From Apoda limacodes (lineage: Eukaryota > Arthropoda > Insecta > Lepidoptera > Limacodidae), in assembly GCA_946406115.1 (NCBI GenBank), contig OX291547.1:12901001-12965000 (forward strand): a stretch of 64,000 nucleotides of DNA, in the 5' to 3' direction. Positions 21,801-34,286 of the stretch are shown here, one piece after another. Made by a program: the position numbers and the translations under genes. Every line of letters begins with the position of its first letter. Position 1 is the stretch's first letter. The notes beneath the pieces are model-generated. The model ran no database searches and had not been told where the DNA came from. It saw only the letters and a program-made list of their open reading frames with translations.

Positions 21801-24800
21801 TAAAGGCACACAACTATTAAATGCAGTTCAGTTAACAGCTATCGAAAATTTGTATCATCTCAAAAACTCGCATAATATAAAATTGAATTTAAATGATATC
21901 TTTGATGAAAAATCTGGTTCTCAGGAAGCTGCCATTGGAATACACTTCGACAAGAAAGACAGCACATCACGCTATGATCTTGACAGGTGCAGGGTTCAAC
22001 TGACTTATTTGCCGCAATCACAACAGTCTAAATTACATGCATTGATATGTCGAACCTCTACAACACATGAAGTTAGGAACCTTGTAGAAATTTTTGTAAC
22101 AAAAACACCTCAAGATGATAGCATTACATCAGTATTAAGTCAATTTAAAGATGGACACAAATCTTCGCTTTTAATTGAGTGTTATTATGTTATAGTACAG
22201 CTTGTTATAAACTGTGATGAAGAACTTTTGCATTATTTATGTAAACATTTGTTAACTTTGAATGCTTTGATAAATGCTAACATTATAGTTAAAAACTTGT
22301 CAATCATTTGGAAATTTCAATATGTATTTTTGCCTATAACGTCAATTGCTGCAATGAATGACTTAATAAATTATTACACAGCATCTGTTTCCCAAGACTA
22401 TTTTGTAAAGGAATTTGGTAGCGTTTGCAGTAAGAGTGATTTAATACCATTTAGGATCATTTCTGATGTTGTAGAAAATATTGCTTATAATGAAAAACCA
22501 ACTACAGAAAATTTAGACAAAGTTAAAGACAAAATAACGAAGAGACTTCTGATGAAAATAATTGCATCTCAAAATATTGATGAAGTTTTGATAACAAGTC
22601 TATTGATTATATTTTATTCGATTGAAGAAAATAATATAGGAGTTCTTGATTTGTTACGTGGTCAACAAGAAACCATACCACCTTATATCATGAGCTATTT
22701 GTCTGCCAAGGCTATTCGTCGAACTTTCGGTTTAGACAATATTTTGACGGCAACTACAGTTTCCTGTCCACCACAATACATATTGCAAAGCAAATTAAAT
22801 ATTAATTTGGATGAGATTGCACTGCCTGACGTAGCAGAAGAAACTTGGGATGTTAAAGCTGTGCTCTTTTATGTTCTGAAATTATATCCTTCTACATCTT
22901 TCGAGCGACTCGGTGATTTGTGTAGAACTTTGAATCTCTCACTAAATTATGGCTTATCTTTACATTTGATAGCATTATTGACGACTTGGGAATTAAAATA
23001 CAAAGTGTTAAAAGATGTTTTAGACTGTCAAAAGTTAATAGTTGAAAGCAATGAGATTGATTTGTTGATCAACTGTTGTAAATTCTGGGAAAGTATAGAG
23101 AATAAAGACTTTATAAAGGATATTTTAAATGACTTTTGGAAAAATGGTGAAATCACTTTGCATGGTCGATTGGTTTCTATAAACCCCTACTATTATGAAG
23201 TATATCTATGTATATACCATTTGTTGTTTGGATCATCAGTGGAATCAAGGAGTAAGAAGGAATATTTTTTGCTCAATTTCCTAAAAGAATACAAAAGAAA
23301 AGGTGCACCAAAACAATATGAATTTGAGATGTTTTCTATAAAAGGTTTGTTTCCAGAAATCGGACATTACCGACTGCCGTTTCTACTGTTTATGAGAGAC
23401 GATATGTGGTTAAATTTAAAATCAGAAATTACCCTAGAAACATACGAACGTTGGCTGCCTGCTGTCGCGCTACTGGCACTCGACGCTGACCCGCAAACAG
23501 CACGTGATATGATTTGCAGTAATGCACTGAAACAGACCATGACTTGCCGTAAACATAATGATGCTCTTGATTTAGATTCAAAAGAAAGCGAACCTTGGCG
23601 TTTGACAACTAGAGAGGAACCTTTGCTTCGTGCTGCCCATAGATGTGTTAAATACATTGCTAACATGGAATGGGCTGGTGCTTGTCTATTTTATGTATTA
23701 CAGGGATGTGCTCGCGGAGCAGATCAAGTCGCTGCGGCTCAGTTATGCTATCATTTCGCTCAAAAGTGGACTGCAGTACAGCCCGGTAAACGTGCGGTCC
23801 GAGAAATGGAACGTTTACATACAACGCTGTCAACCCGTCACGCTTTACATAAGATAGAGTGGGCTTGTGAAGAGTTTGTTCGCCTTTCAACTGAACCGGC
23901 GCAGCTTATACGTGCTTTATATCTTCATTCTAGTTTTGTGGAAAAAATGTCACGTTATGATATAAACCGCGCTGTAAATGAAATTGCTGACAAAAATGGA
24001 ATCAATGTTAGCTCTATTAGAATTCAAATATTAGAAAATTTATTAGGTAAATGCGATGATGAAAATAAAAAAATAACTTGTCTAGATAACAAAGAATTAA
24101 TGACTGCCAAGTATATTCTGAAGGCAACTTGTCCTAAAATGGGAGCTATTTATTTATCTAGAATAGTTTTCGACGATGAAAGTGATTTTAATAAATGCAA
24201 AAAACTGAGAGCTCTCCAATGTCTAATGAGTATTATAGAATCAGATGCTGCCTTAAAAGTCACAAACAGAGAACGGGTATCTTTATGGGGGCCACTTTTA
24301 GAACTATTGCATATTGTGAGTCTAGAAAATATAGATATGCCCTGGATCGTGGCAACATATGTACAGGATAAAATTCGGGCCTTGGAGCAGCTAGTTCATG
24401 CCGTTGCTGGTAATGTTTCCGGTCTTAAAATTGCTACAGATCTTGCTCGTAGATACGGTGATTCCAAAATTATAAAGGCACTAATACCTCTCCTGTTACG
24501 GGCCGCTCTACATGACGAGATAATTCCATTGTTGTTAAAGGTCTTATCTCCTCCTGATGAGATAATATATAATGCTTGGCGCACAATTATTCTAAATCCT
24601 TTTCAACGTGCGGACTATCCCATCACCGAACGTCAAAGAATAAAATGCTTGAACGCAATAAATTTGTTGCCAGTTTGTCCAGTGATTAAAGATGAAGATT
24701 TAATAGAAATATGGAAAAATTGTGTGAGGTGCAAATGTTTTGGTATTGGTTGCTTGGTCTTACCCTACATGACTTTACAATCACGAGAAAAACTGATAGA

Positions 24801-24924
24801 ATTGCAGAAAATAGATAGAAGAAACTTAATAGCCAGTTTAAAAAATTTACACACCGAGACATATTTGGTTTCTAGTGCTATGCTAGTTTTAGAGACTATG
24901 CACTCGAGAGGTTATCGTCGGTAG
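18821..24924 (+). CDS. rod: Rod/KNTC1-like kinetochore protein (RZZ complex)
   Basis: Exon 1 is 18821-19594 (donor GAG|GTAAGA) and exon 2 is 20215-24924 (acceptor TTTGTAG); they join in phase 0, giving about 1827 aa, slightly shorter than fly and vertebrate Rod. Exon 1 has beta-propeller-like strands (LWMILSTAELIVLDLNTRK, GNIFLMNENEDCYLVSYTTK). Exon 2 is a long alpha-solenoid. Its C-terminal part (AAQLCYHFAQKW, RYDINRAVNEIADKNGINVS, IRALEQLVHAVAGNVSGLKI) is what I would expect of the Rod C-terminal domain. Rod with Zw10 and Zwilch recruits dynein and Mad1-Mad2 to kinetochores for the spindle checkpoint. The frame is intact over 4.7 kb. Upstream coding exons cannot be excluded: a possible acceptor (TTTCCTAG) precedes the ATG. 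Confidence 0.72.
19595..20214 (+). other. Rod-like gene intron
   Basis: GTAAGA...TTGTAG intron of 620 bp. It contains a GC-richer insert at about 19780-19870 (CTTGCGCGGGGCCTCAGCGC, GGGTGCCGCCAACGGGC) that looks like a transposon remnant. No coding sequence is seen. Confidence 0.7.
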
Positions 24925-26400
24925 AAGTACTTGGTATGTTCAAGGTTACTGTTAGTTTATACTTCTTATAGGTCATATTGTGATTCACTTAGTTAAGATC
25001 AATAATTTAGAAATATAGAAAAAATATGTATATTACATACCTTATTGAGAGTTAAGTAATAAAATACTTCTTAATTATCTTTGAATTTTTACTTCGACTC
25101 CATAAAAATATGTAAGACAGTTTTGGTAGGTAATAAGGGAACTTTAGGTGACGGATTAAAGGTCGAACGACTGCTATTTTTTGTTAATAGCATTGAGCTA
25201 TTGTGTATTAGAGGAGACACCGCTGTTACAAACAACTGCGGTGAATGCGCCGCAGTTCATATAGATACTGGCTGGTATAAATATGGCACGCCACGTAGGT
25301 AGTTACTAGTATTTTATCTGACATGACGTTTGTTTATAGTATCCGTTCTATATATTATCTAGAGTAAAAGGACTGAATAATTGATTGATATATCGACGCA
25401 CAGCCTAAATTACTAGATCTAGACTTGAAATTTTGCACAAATGTTTCAATTTTTACTTAGGCGGGCACTAAGAAAGGATTTTGCAAATATCGTCTTCGTA
25501 GAGGATTAAATAGGGGTTTTAACTTTTGAAATCCGTCATTTAAAAGCTAAGTGCATAAGAAATGGCCAAATAGGGTTATTCAAGTTAAAAAATTTAAACA
25601 AGTGTTTCACCGTTTTTGGTTCTTAAATTTTATATTTACTTAATGGGGGTTGGCACTTTCTAAGGAATTACGTCACTTTTGTAGCTGAATGCATAATATT
25701 TGTTATTAGCCCTTTAAGTTGAAAATCAAGATTGACATGTTCCACTGTTTTTAGAAAATGATCTCTTGGAGAATCTGGTTGAACATTTGTATGGAAATCC
25801 GTTACATTTGAAGCTGAATGTATAAAAATTGTTATTTGGCTTTAGGTTTTAATAATTTCCAATGTTATAAGCCTTCTTACGTCCCTACGGTACCCTCTCA
25901 ACTCAACTTAACGAATGAAATATCAATAAAATGTGTTAATTTATAGGAGATAAGTGTACCTAGCAACATTTAGGGAGAGCATATACCACCTCTCAAACGG
26001 TCCATAATCCTTATATCCTCAAAGTTTTTGAATACAATTTCATGTTTGCTACATTAAAAACACATTTTCTAGCATATCTGCTTTTGCTAGTTAGCAACGT
26101 TAGCTGAAATTAACCGTCAAATCTTATTTCCACTTCATAATTGTGGAAAAAGCTAATGCTAAGCGTTTACTTATGCACACTTTCATCACTACGTTATCAC
26201 CTACTCACTTATTGTCGGTGCCAAAATCTAATCAATACCTTCTTAAAGAACGCCAAACAGTAGTTAATCCCCAGGAAAACCTTGACCCCACGAAGCTAGA
26301 GAATCACTGCCTGAACCCTTGAGCTCAGGCTCAGGAAAGTTTCACAGACCCAGTGCACAAATTACATCAAACGCCTCCTGGCAGCATGCACCTTGTCAAG
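24925..26400. other. Rod-like 3' UTR and non-coding DNA
   Basis: A polyadenylation signal AATAAA is at 25059-25064, about 135 bp after the stop. Beyond it is AT-rich intergenic DNA with weakly repeated blocks (TTTAGGTGACGG near 25145, GACTTGAAATTTTGCACAAATG near 25420). No gene is recognised. Confidence 0.55.
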
Positions 26401-26415
26401 TAGACGGACACAGAA

Positions 26416-27740
26416 ATGCGAATGTCGACTCCGCGAAGCCAGCATCCCCTGAAGACAAAAAAAAGCAACGGGCTACGTCATCAACGTGAAAACAACACCG
26501 CACAACCGGGAAACAGCGAGCCTGCCAAGTTGCACGCTGACCTGGATGTACGAAGAACAAACGCGACTAAAGGGGAGACCCAACAAGAGGTCCCAGCTCT
26601 GACCGGTGCCGCTGCTGGACTCTGTCGTTGCCTTCGACCAGTTGCGACGTGCATAGTGGGGAACGCAGCCACAACAGGCGTGCGGGAACCACACAGTCGG
26701 GACGCGGGCCTAAGATGACAGCTAACGCGATCCTGACTGTACAGCACGAAGCACTGGACGGGCGACTTCTAAGGCTGCTCAAAGTGAACTCCTGGAGCGA
26801 GCTGGAGACAACACAAGGTCAACCCAAACAATCGCAACTATAACAAGTCCGAAGAAAAAACGCAAACGCGGATCACGCTATGCAGCAAATCGCCCTGAAC
26901 AATCTGAATACGCCCACAAAGGCGAAGAGAGAGCGCCCTGATGATACCATGTCACTAAGAGATGGGCCGAAACGCACCAGGCTGGATCCTACACCGAGGA
27001 AGGCAACAACCATCTATACAAATTCGAACAAAACGCACCTGCTAATAGCCATTGCTACCACTGATCTGACGGTAGAACAAGCACATCAGCTCGAACTATC
27101 CATTGTGGACTGAATCATCGAAGCAGCGCTTGCCTCACCAACAAGCAACGAGCCACCCGCATTTAAAGGGAAACCTATGGTAACAGAAGCCGTACTGAAA
27201 ATGTGGTGTGAGAATGATGAATCACTAACCTGGCTCAAAACCACTGTAGCCATCCTACAATTACCAATTTCAGGAACCAAACTGACTGTCATCCGACAGA
27301 AAACGAGTCCGCGCCTCGCTATGGTTACCGAAATCAATCGGAGTGGTCTTGCCAAGAACCCACCGCCTGCTAACCACGCAGAACCCTTCGTACAACGTCA
27401 AATCCTGGCAGTTGTACGGCGGGACCAGGCAGAAGAAGGGTATATTTTTGACCCTGGGCATTCCAGAATCGGAGGTGGCAACGATTCTGGAAAGAGAACG
27501 ACGTGTTGCCTTCATCTCTGGCAGTGTTTACATTATGTTTGGCATTGCTAGGGGTGTGGTGATTCGGCGGATAAAGAATCTCCAGTTGAACCCAGCAGAA
27601 ACAAAGCTAAAGTCACCGGCTAGGTACTACCATCTGCCGGCCCAAGGCTTAGCTTCTTCAAAACTGGCACCTATGGACCTAAACACGGTTTCCACACCTG
27701 ACAGATGCTGGCGACCACACGTCGTCTGATGGGGAGTCCC
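26416..27740 (+). pseudogene. Decayed ORF region with DUF4780-like domain
   Basis: This GC-richer stretch has fragmented + strand frames. Blocks at 26880-27110 (KTHLLIAIATTDLTVEQAHQ), 27177-27300 (MVTEAVLKMWCENDESLTWL, KTTVAILQLPISGTKLTV) and 27450-27540 (LTLGIPESEVATILERERRV) follow the order of a DUF4780-type domain found in insect retroelement-associated proteins. An in-frame stop at 27110 and a shift near 27440 break it. It may be the gag-like or accessory ORF of an old retroelement. It is on the opposite strand to the neighbouring BEL/Pao copy and probably unrelated to it. Confidence 0.4.
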
Positions 27741-28157
27741 TGGAAATTACAATTCTCGGGGCCCTATCAGATTAACGTTATTCAAACTGGTGATTTAATC
27801 ACCTATCGATTATAGAGAGAGCTGAGATAAAGGCTAGGAAGTAAAAACTTATTGAAGATTGAGCTGATGTTTAGGTGTCAGCTTATGTCAGTTTTCCTGT
27901 TTCTGAAGTACAGCTATACACGACACTTTTTATTGTTTAGTGCAGATATTATTAAGCTCGTTGAAGATCAAAACTTTGACACATATATCAGCTGTAGCGA
28001 GCAGACAACATATACTGCACTAAAAGTGTGGCCACTTCACTCATCGAGAATTAGGTGCGTTCTGACTAACGTTACGACACTTTGGCGTGAACATCCTGGG
28101 TTGGGGGGGTCTCTGGGCTGAGATCCTGTTCTTCTCTGCGTCCTCGTGAGTGCTGAG
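27741..28157. other. Non-coding, possibly LTR remnant of the BEL/Pao copy
   Basis: This lies directly downstream of the BEL/Pao pol stop on the - strand, where a 3' LTR would be expected. On that strand a TGTTCACGCC word at about 28094 could be an LTR start, but no second LTR is present to test it. Confidence 0.3.
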
Positions 28158-29795
28158 TCAAACTTGAATTTGAGTATTTGGGCTGAGAGGAGCAGGACCA
28201 TCATCCCTGGGTAGATCAATTGAGAGTCTTGCCAACTTCAATACCGGGCGCTGTAGCGTTCCATTGGCCGTGTGTAACTCTATCACACGGGTAATTTCAT
28301 CCTTTCCGGGCAAAGTGCGGATAATTCTTCCCATCTTCGACTGAAGAGGGGGCAGGTTGTCCTCCTTGATGAGGACTAATTCACCTACTTGGGGAGGAGC
28401 CGATTTGGAAAGCCATTTGGAACGTGACTGAAGGATGTGCAGGTAAGTGCGGGTCCATTGGGACCAGAAGTGCTGAGAGAGGGCTTGAATGAGTTTAAAA
28501 TGCTTGAGAGCCGACATTGATCTTTTATCAAAGGATGGTTCAGGAAAGGCAGTGAGGGGACGGCTAATAAGGAAGTGGCCGGCTGTGAATGGTTCAAGGG
28601 CTGAAGGGTCAGAAGAGAGAGGTCAGAGTGGTCCAGAGTTGAGGACAGCCTTAATCCTTGTTAAGAGGGTGGAAAATTCCTCAAATGTGAGTTGTTGCTC
28701 ACCAATGATTCTATACAAAAGTTGTTTGGTAAATTTTACCGCGGTTTTATGCAAACCTCCAAACGAAGGAGCTGAAGGTGGGTGGAGCTACCATGTTATG
28801 TGCTTATTAGCGAGTTTGTGTGCAATTTTGTCATTGTTAGATGCAAGGAAATTTTGAATGTCTATGAGCTGATTCCTAGCACCTACATAATTTGTGCCAC
28901 AACCTGAACGGATAATAGTTGGAACACCGCGTCGCGAAACAAATCGTTACAATGCCGCCAGAAACGCATCCGTTGAGAGTTCGGAAACTGCTTCGAGGTG
29001 CACAGCCTTTGTGGCAAGACACACAAAAATGCAAAAATAACCCTTAAGGAGTTTTGCGCTACGTAAAGTGCTGGATTTGAGTAAAAATGGGCCGGCAAAA
29101 TCGGTTGACACTTGTGCAAAGACAGGTTGTGGACTGACTGTAGATCTGCCATAAACGGCGCTTTTAGTTAAGGGCGACATTTGAAGCAATGCATACACTT
29201 GTACACACGGTGTCTGATAATTCGACGAGCTGATAGAATCCAGAATTGCTGGCGAAAAATGTGTCAAAGCCTTCATGGCAGTGTATTTTGTGATAGTAGT
29301 CAATTATGAGATCCACAAGGGGGCTAGAGCTGGGTGAAATAAGAGGGTGAGCTTCATATCTAAGGGCTGAGTTGGCTAAGCAACCACCTACTCCGAGCAG
29401 ATCATCCTTTAAGAAGGGTGAGAGGCATTGTAGTCGCACAATACAAGTTTTATTGGTGCGCAGACGGTGGATGACTTGGGCGCACATGCTGTGCTGAACA
29501 GAACGTACCCAGTGTAAGAGCGCTTCTTTGAGTTCGCTAACAGTAATGGGACCCATGAGGCGAGCATCACGTTTTGTACGACAATTGTGGGCAAAACGTT
29601 TTATGCAGGCGATTACACCTATCAGAGTGTCAAATGAGCTGAATCGCGTGAGTAGCTCTGTATCTAGATCAGGTACAGCAATGTGAGCTACCATTTTCCT
29701 GGGTTTGAGTCCGGGGAGCAGATGATGACCTAGAGCTAGAGGTATAGTCGGCCAGGTATCTGATGGGGCTTTAAGCCATTTAGGTGACCATCATA
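28158..29795 (-). mobile_element. BEL/Pao LTR retrotransposon, 3' part of pol (integrase end)
   Basis: Read from 29795 downward on the - strand, the order fits BEL/Pao pol after the RT. 29694-29164 is the zinc/N-terminal integrase region (RFSSFDTLIGVIACIKRFAH, LSPFLKDDLLGVGGCLANSA). 29100-28900 is the rve core (VSTDFAGPFLLKS, IFVCLATKAVHLEAVS, LSTDAFLAAL). 28517-28158 is the C-terminal domain (QHFWSQWTRTYLHILQSRS, GELVLIKEDNLPPLQSKMGR). Several frameshifts and stops occur, including around 28880 and 28500-28600. Gag, protease and RT are missing, so the copy is truncated and dead. Confidence 0.85.
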
Positions 29796-30230
29796 GATAA
29801 TTATTTAAAAGGTCTTGAGTATAGTTTTAAGGTCGGTTTAAAACGAATCAAACCATGCCGTTTAAAACCAAAATTTTGGTTTAAAACGGAGTTTTAGGGT
29901 TTTAATGGTTAGAAACAGTGTTTTTTTTATATGAACTCAGAATGCATTAAATTATCGAATTCGTCATGCAACGGATTTTAAGACAAACATTTTTAAAACA
30001 AAAAAAAAAGGTTGTACTTCCCTACATTTTCGATATAAAAGTACGTATTTTCGCTGTAATTATTAACATTCCCAAGTAATAAGTCAAGATAAAATTAAAG
30101 AAGTGCGACAACGTGAGCTGCCTGGAAATATCGCTAAGAAAATATCTACAAATCTACAGAAAATATGTTCGTATTTTTTTAAATAAAATGTTAATTTTTT
30201 GTAAAAGTATAAAAGTAAAATTCATATTAT
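29796..30230. other. Non-coding gap with a 32-bp near-perfect palindrome
   Basis: At 29858-29889 the arms CCGTTTAAAACCAAAA and TTTTGGTTTAAAACGG pair with one mismatch; partial copies of the GGTTTAAAACG word flank it (29834 and 29878). The remainder is AT-rich. The left end of the Polinton should lie here or just right of it, but no terminal inverted repeat was found. Confidence 0.6.
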
Positions 30231-30571
30231 ATGACCGCCAACGACATCTTCGGACTGCTATCGTCGGACAGCGAGGATGAGGTGGAAGCTCGACGCGCGG
30301 CGAAGGCAGCCGCTCAGCAGGGACTCTTCCCGTCTTGCGTCGGACGGCGGACCTCACCGGGGACACTTATGTTGAGCTCCGGGTGTACAACACGAGAGAC
30401 GTGATAAAAGCAGTTGATTGGAGAGACCGACTTGAAAAAGCACAAATCGCTCTGAAATATCAAGCGTCTTCGACGACTCCCGAATTGGCCGACCTTAAAA
30501 ACTTTTTGAAAAAGGTCAAAGGGAAATTCACTGGAGGTGGCAAATTTTACCCGGAAAGAAAAAGTTTTTAA
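30231..30571 (+). pseudogene. Small unrecognised ORF at the left side of the Polinton, frameshifted
   Basis: ATG 30231 opens an acidic start (MTANDIFGLLSSDSEDEVEA) followed by alanine-rich sequence. After a shift near 30335 the frame continues with DTYVELRVYNTRDVIKAVDW, then a lysine-rich end (KVKGKFTGGGKF) to TAA at 30569. The DNA is far more GC-rich than its surroundings. I do not recognise the family. Position and orientation next to the polymerase fit an accessory gene of the element. Confidence 0.4.
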
Positions 30572-30714
30572 AGTTTTACTACTTATTTTTTTATTAATTG
30601 TTTTATGGGGAGAATTTCAATATTCTAATTTCTATAAATAAATATTCTTATGATAATTTTTGTTTACGTAGCATCATGACAGGATGATTTTGTTTCGATT
30701 GTGACCAAAATATT

Positions 30715-33700
30715 TTGAGTAAAACGTTTTCTGCCCATCTTCGAAGTAATATTCATAAAAACAATAGCGCTATAGAGATAAATGATTGTGTAGAAAAAAT
30801 AAGCTCAGCGTTCAGAAGCCGGATAGCTAGTTATCGCGTACGATATCCTAGCGAAGTTGCCGCATCACCGTCGTCGGCGTCGCGCTCTAGTAACGCGACA
30901 CCTCTGCTGTCGACGCCGGCGGACTTCTTGTCGCGCACGCGCACACGTCGCGTTGTGCGTCAGCTACTCGATGTAAAGCAAGCGCAGCATATTAATTTAA
31001 AAGTAAACTTTGAACTGTTTGCAGAGTTTGTTTTATGCAAAAATGACTCTATCGAAATCAAATCTTTCGCTACAGTAAATGTAACCAATCATCAAAATTA
31101 CAATTTTAACAAATTATACTCTGCAGTTCTCGCAAAAATATGTAAAAAAAATTATGAATTTGAAGAGAGGGACAGCGGTTGCGCTTTTTTCAAAAAATTG
31201 TATTTAGAAGTAAATGTAAATAAATATTCACCTTTAAAAGCCTAGTCTAGTCTAGTTACATTGAATTGCCAAAATGTTTAAAAAACAAACGTGCTTGTAT
31301 AAATATAAAAAATGGGGATCATTTTTGTTTCTTGTGGAGTATAATGGCGGCTTTGTTCCCAGTCAAAAGGAATGCTGACCGAACTACATCTTATCCTAAT
31401 TTCAACAACGTATTTAATACTAACAATATTAAATTTCCGGTATCATTTTCCGACATTAAGATTTTTGAAAAACAAAACGACAATATTAGTGATAACGTTT
31501 ATGGGTAACTCAGGTAATAAAATAGTTGGACCCTTGTATAAAACGCGACAAAGTCAAAAGAATCACGTTAATCTTTTGTTCTTACAAAATAAAAAGGTAC
31601 TCATTACTGTTTAATAAAAAATTTAGAACGATTATTTAGATCTCAGACCACGAAACATCACGGTAGAGTATATTTTTGCGACGAATGTTTGCTATTTTTC
31701 AAGGGGGAAAATACTTTTAAAGAACACGTGTGCGGGGGCGTTTTGACAACAATACCAAGCAAGGATCGATTTTAAGGTTTAGGCACTTTGAACGTATGCA
31801 AGATATGCCATTTGTTATCTATGCGGACTTTGAATCTTGTTTAGAACCATGTCAAGTCTCAGAAAAACCAAATTGTATGACTGATTTACAAAAACACATC
31901 CCAGCAGCATTCGGTTATTATATTGTTTGCTCTTACAACAGCTCTTTAAATAAATATGTGTCATATCGTGGACCTGATTGTGTTGAAAAGTTCATAGAAT
32001 GCCTACAACAGGATATTACAAAAATTCACAAAATATTAAATAAACCTGTGGCAATTAATATTACACCAGACGATTTAAAACGTTTTAAGGAAGCTAGGGA
32101 TTGTTCGGCTTGCTCTCAAATGTTATTCGATGATAAAGTTATAGATCATTGTCATTTAACCTATTACCTAAATTAGTTCCCGTTTTCTTTCATACTTTCG
32201 GGGTACGACGCCCATTTCTTTATACGTGAATTAGGAGAAAAATCAGGAAAAATAAAGGTTCTTGCAAAAACTAAGGAAAATTATATTTCATCTACAAAAT
32301 TTTTTGCGATCGCAGACGGTGGCTATATAGCGGTCCGATTTGTAGACTCGTTCAAATTTTTGGGAGCAAGTTTACAAAAGTTAGCTGAAACTTTAAATAC
32401 TGAAGATTTCCACGGCTTATCTGCTTTTTTTGAAGAAAAAAATAAATTTAAGTTATTGATCCGCAAAGGAGCATATCCTTACGATTATATGATAAGTTGG
32501 AAATCATATGAGGAAACTAGTTTACCAGCGTTCAGATTTTTTTTTAATACTTTAACTAACCAAAACATTTCTGAAGCAGACTATAAATATGCTATGAGCG
32601 TTTGGCAGACATTAAAAATTAAAAATTTAGGTGAATACACTGATTTGTATCTTATGACTGACGTATTATTATTGGCTGATATTTTTGAAAAATTTAGATC
32701 AACTTGTAAAACTAATTTTCAGTTAGAACCCGCATTCTACGTGACGGCACCGGCTCTAAGTTTTGATAGTATGTTATTAAAAACAAATGTTAAATTGGAA
32801 CTTATTGATAACTTAGAAATAATTCGCATGATACAAAAAGGAATTTGGGGAGGAGTATGCTTGTGCTCTACGCGCTATGCAAAAGCTAACAAGAAGTATT
32901 TAAAGAACTATAATTCAAATGAACCAGATAAATACTTAATGTACATTGACTGTAACAATTTGTACGGTTATGCTATGAGTGCATATTTACCCCAACGCGA
33001 TTTTAGATTATTAAATAAAGAAGAAATTAGTTAATTGAATATTTGTGAAATACCAGATGAGAACGATTATGGCTATATTTTAGAAGTTGACCTTGAATAT
33101 CCAGAAGAACTTCACGATTTTCATAATGATTTGCCATTTTGTCCCCAAAAATGTGTTCCATCCGGTTCAAGAACGTCAAAATTAAACCCCAATTTACACG
33201 ACAATTTTTTTTATGTAATTCACTATGTTCATTTAAAACAGTGTATAAAAGCCGGTTTAAAATTATGTGCGGTGCATAGGGTTATTCAATTTAAACAAAG
33301 TCCTTATTTAAAAGATTATATAGACTTAAATACACAATTACGACAACAAGCAAAATCAACGTTTGAACAAGATGCTTTCAAATTAATGAATAGCATATTT
33401 GGAAAAACTTTGGAAGATACTGAAAAAAGGTTAAACGTCAAAATAGTAAATTAGAGTGGAGTTGGAGAGACGATAGAAATAAAACTAAAAAATATAATTC
33501 TGCAGAGCAATTAATAGCAAGGCCTAATTTTGACAGTTCTACTATATTCACCGAAAATTGTGTTGCAATCCAAATGAAACCAGAAAAGGTAGTACTGGAT
33601 AAACCAATATACATTGGATTTACTGTGTTAGAGCTTTCTAAAAGTCACATGTATAATTTTCACTTTTCCGTAATGAAACCTTTTATGGATCCAATCTCAA

Positions 33701-34190
33701 ATTGTGTTATACTGACATCGATAGCTTTTTGTATTCAATAGAAACAGAAGACTTGTAAAACATTTAAAACAAAATCTTAAAGATTTTTTTGACACAAGTA
33801 ATTATGCACCAACCTATAAATATGGTATTGAGTGTATCAACAAAAAAGTACCCCGTTTATTCAAAGATGAATTTGGTGGCCAAAACATAACACAATTTGT
33901 TGATTTGCGGTCTAAGTTATATTGCATAAAAACTGAAACATCAGAAATAAAAAAAGCTAAAGGTGTAGAAAAATATGTTTTGAATGACATTTATTTTGAC
34001 GATTATAACAAAGTTTTAGACCAAAAAATAGAGTGATGCGAAGAAGGAATATTTTCTTTAAATCGTTAAGACATCAAATATTTACGAGATCAATTAATAA
34101 AATCGCTCTATCGTCAAATGACGACAAACGCAGAATAATGCAAGAGAATATAAATACGTTTGCTTGGGGTCACAATGCTTTTTTATGAAT
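30715..34190 (+). pseudogene. Polinton family B DNA polymerase (pPolB), multiply frameshifted
   Basis: Protein-primed polymerase that would replicate the element. Blocks in order: an N-terminal region (30715-31245); the KNKRACINIKN block with the FCFLWSIMAAL segment (31270-31345); exonuclease motif I in VIYADFESCLEP (about 31817); a zinc-like DCSACSQ...DHCH (32100-32155); exonuclease motif II, SGYDAHFFIREL (about 32200); LMTDVLLLADIFE (32655); polymerase motif A, MYIDCNNLYGYAMS (32940); motif B, KLMNSIFGKTLE (33385); motif C, YTDIDS (33710); and a C-terminal WGHNAFL near 34165. Frameshifts or stops fall near 31262, 31510, 32170, 33034, 33455, 33690, 34035 and 34190. It is inactive as written. 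Confidence 0.9.
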
Positions 34191-34286
34191 ATTGCTTTGT
34201 GAGGATGGCAGAAAGTATCTAAACATACCTACATACATTCAAACGGTGTCAATATAGATACTGGGCTATGGGCCATCAATAATTTT

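Noticed and set aside
23367..23890. Antisense ORFs within the Rod-like gene
   Set aside because: They are shadows of the long coding exon on the opposite strand.
27852..28121. 89-codon ORF on the + strand
   Set aside because: It lies in the presumed LTR side of the antisense BEL/Pao copy and has no recognisable content.
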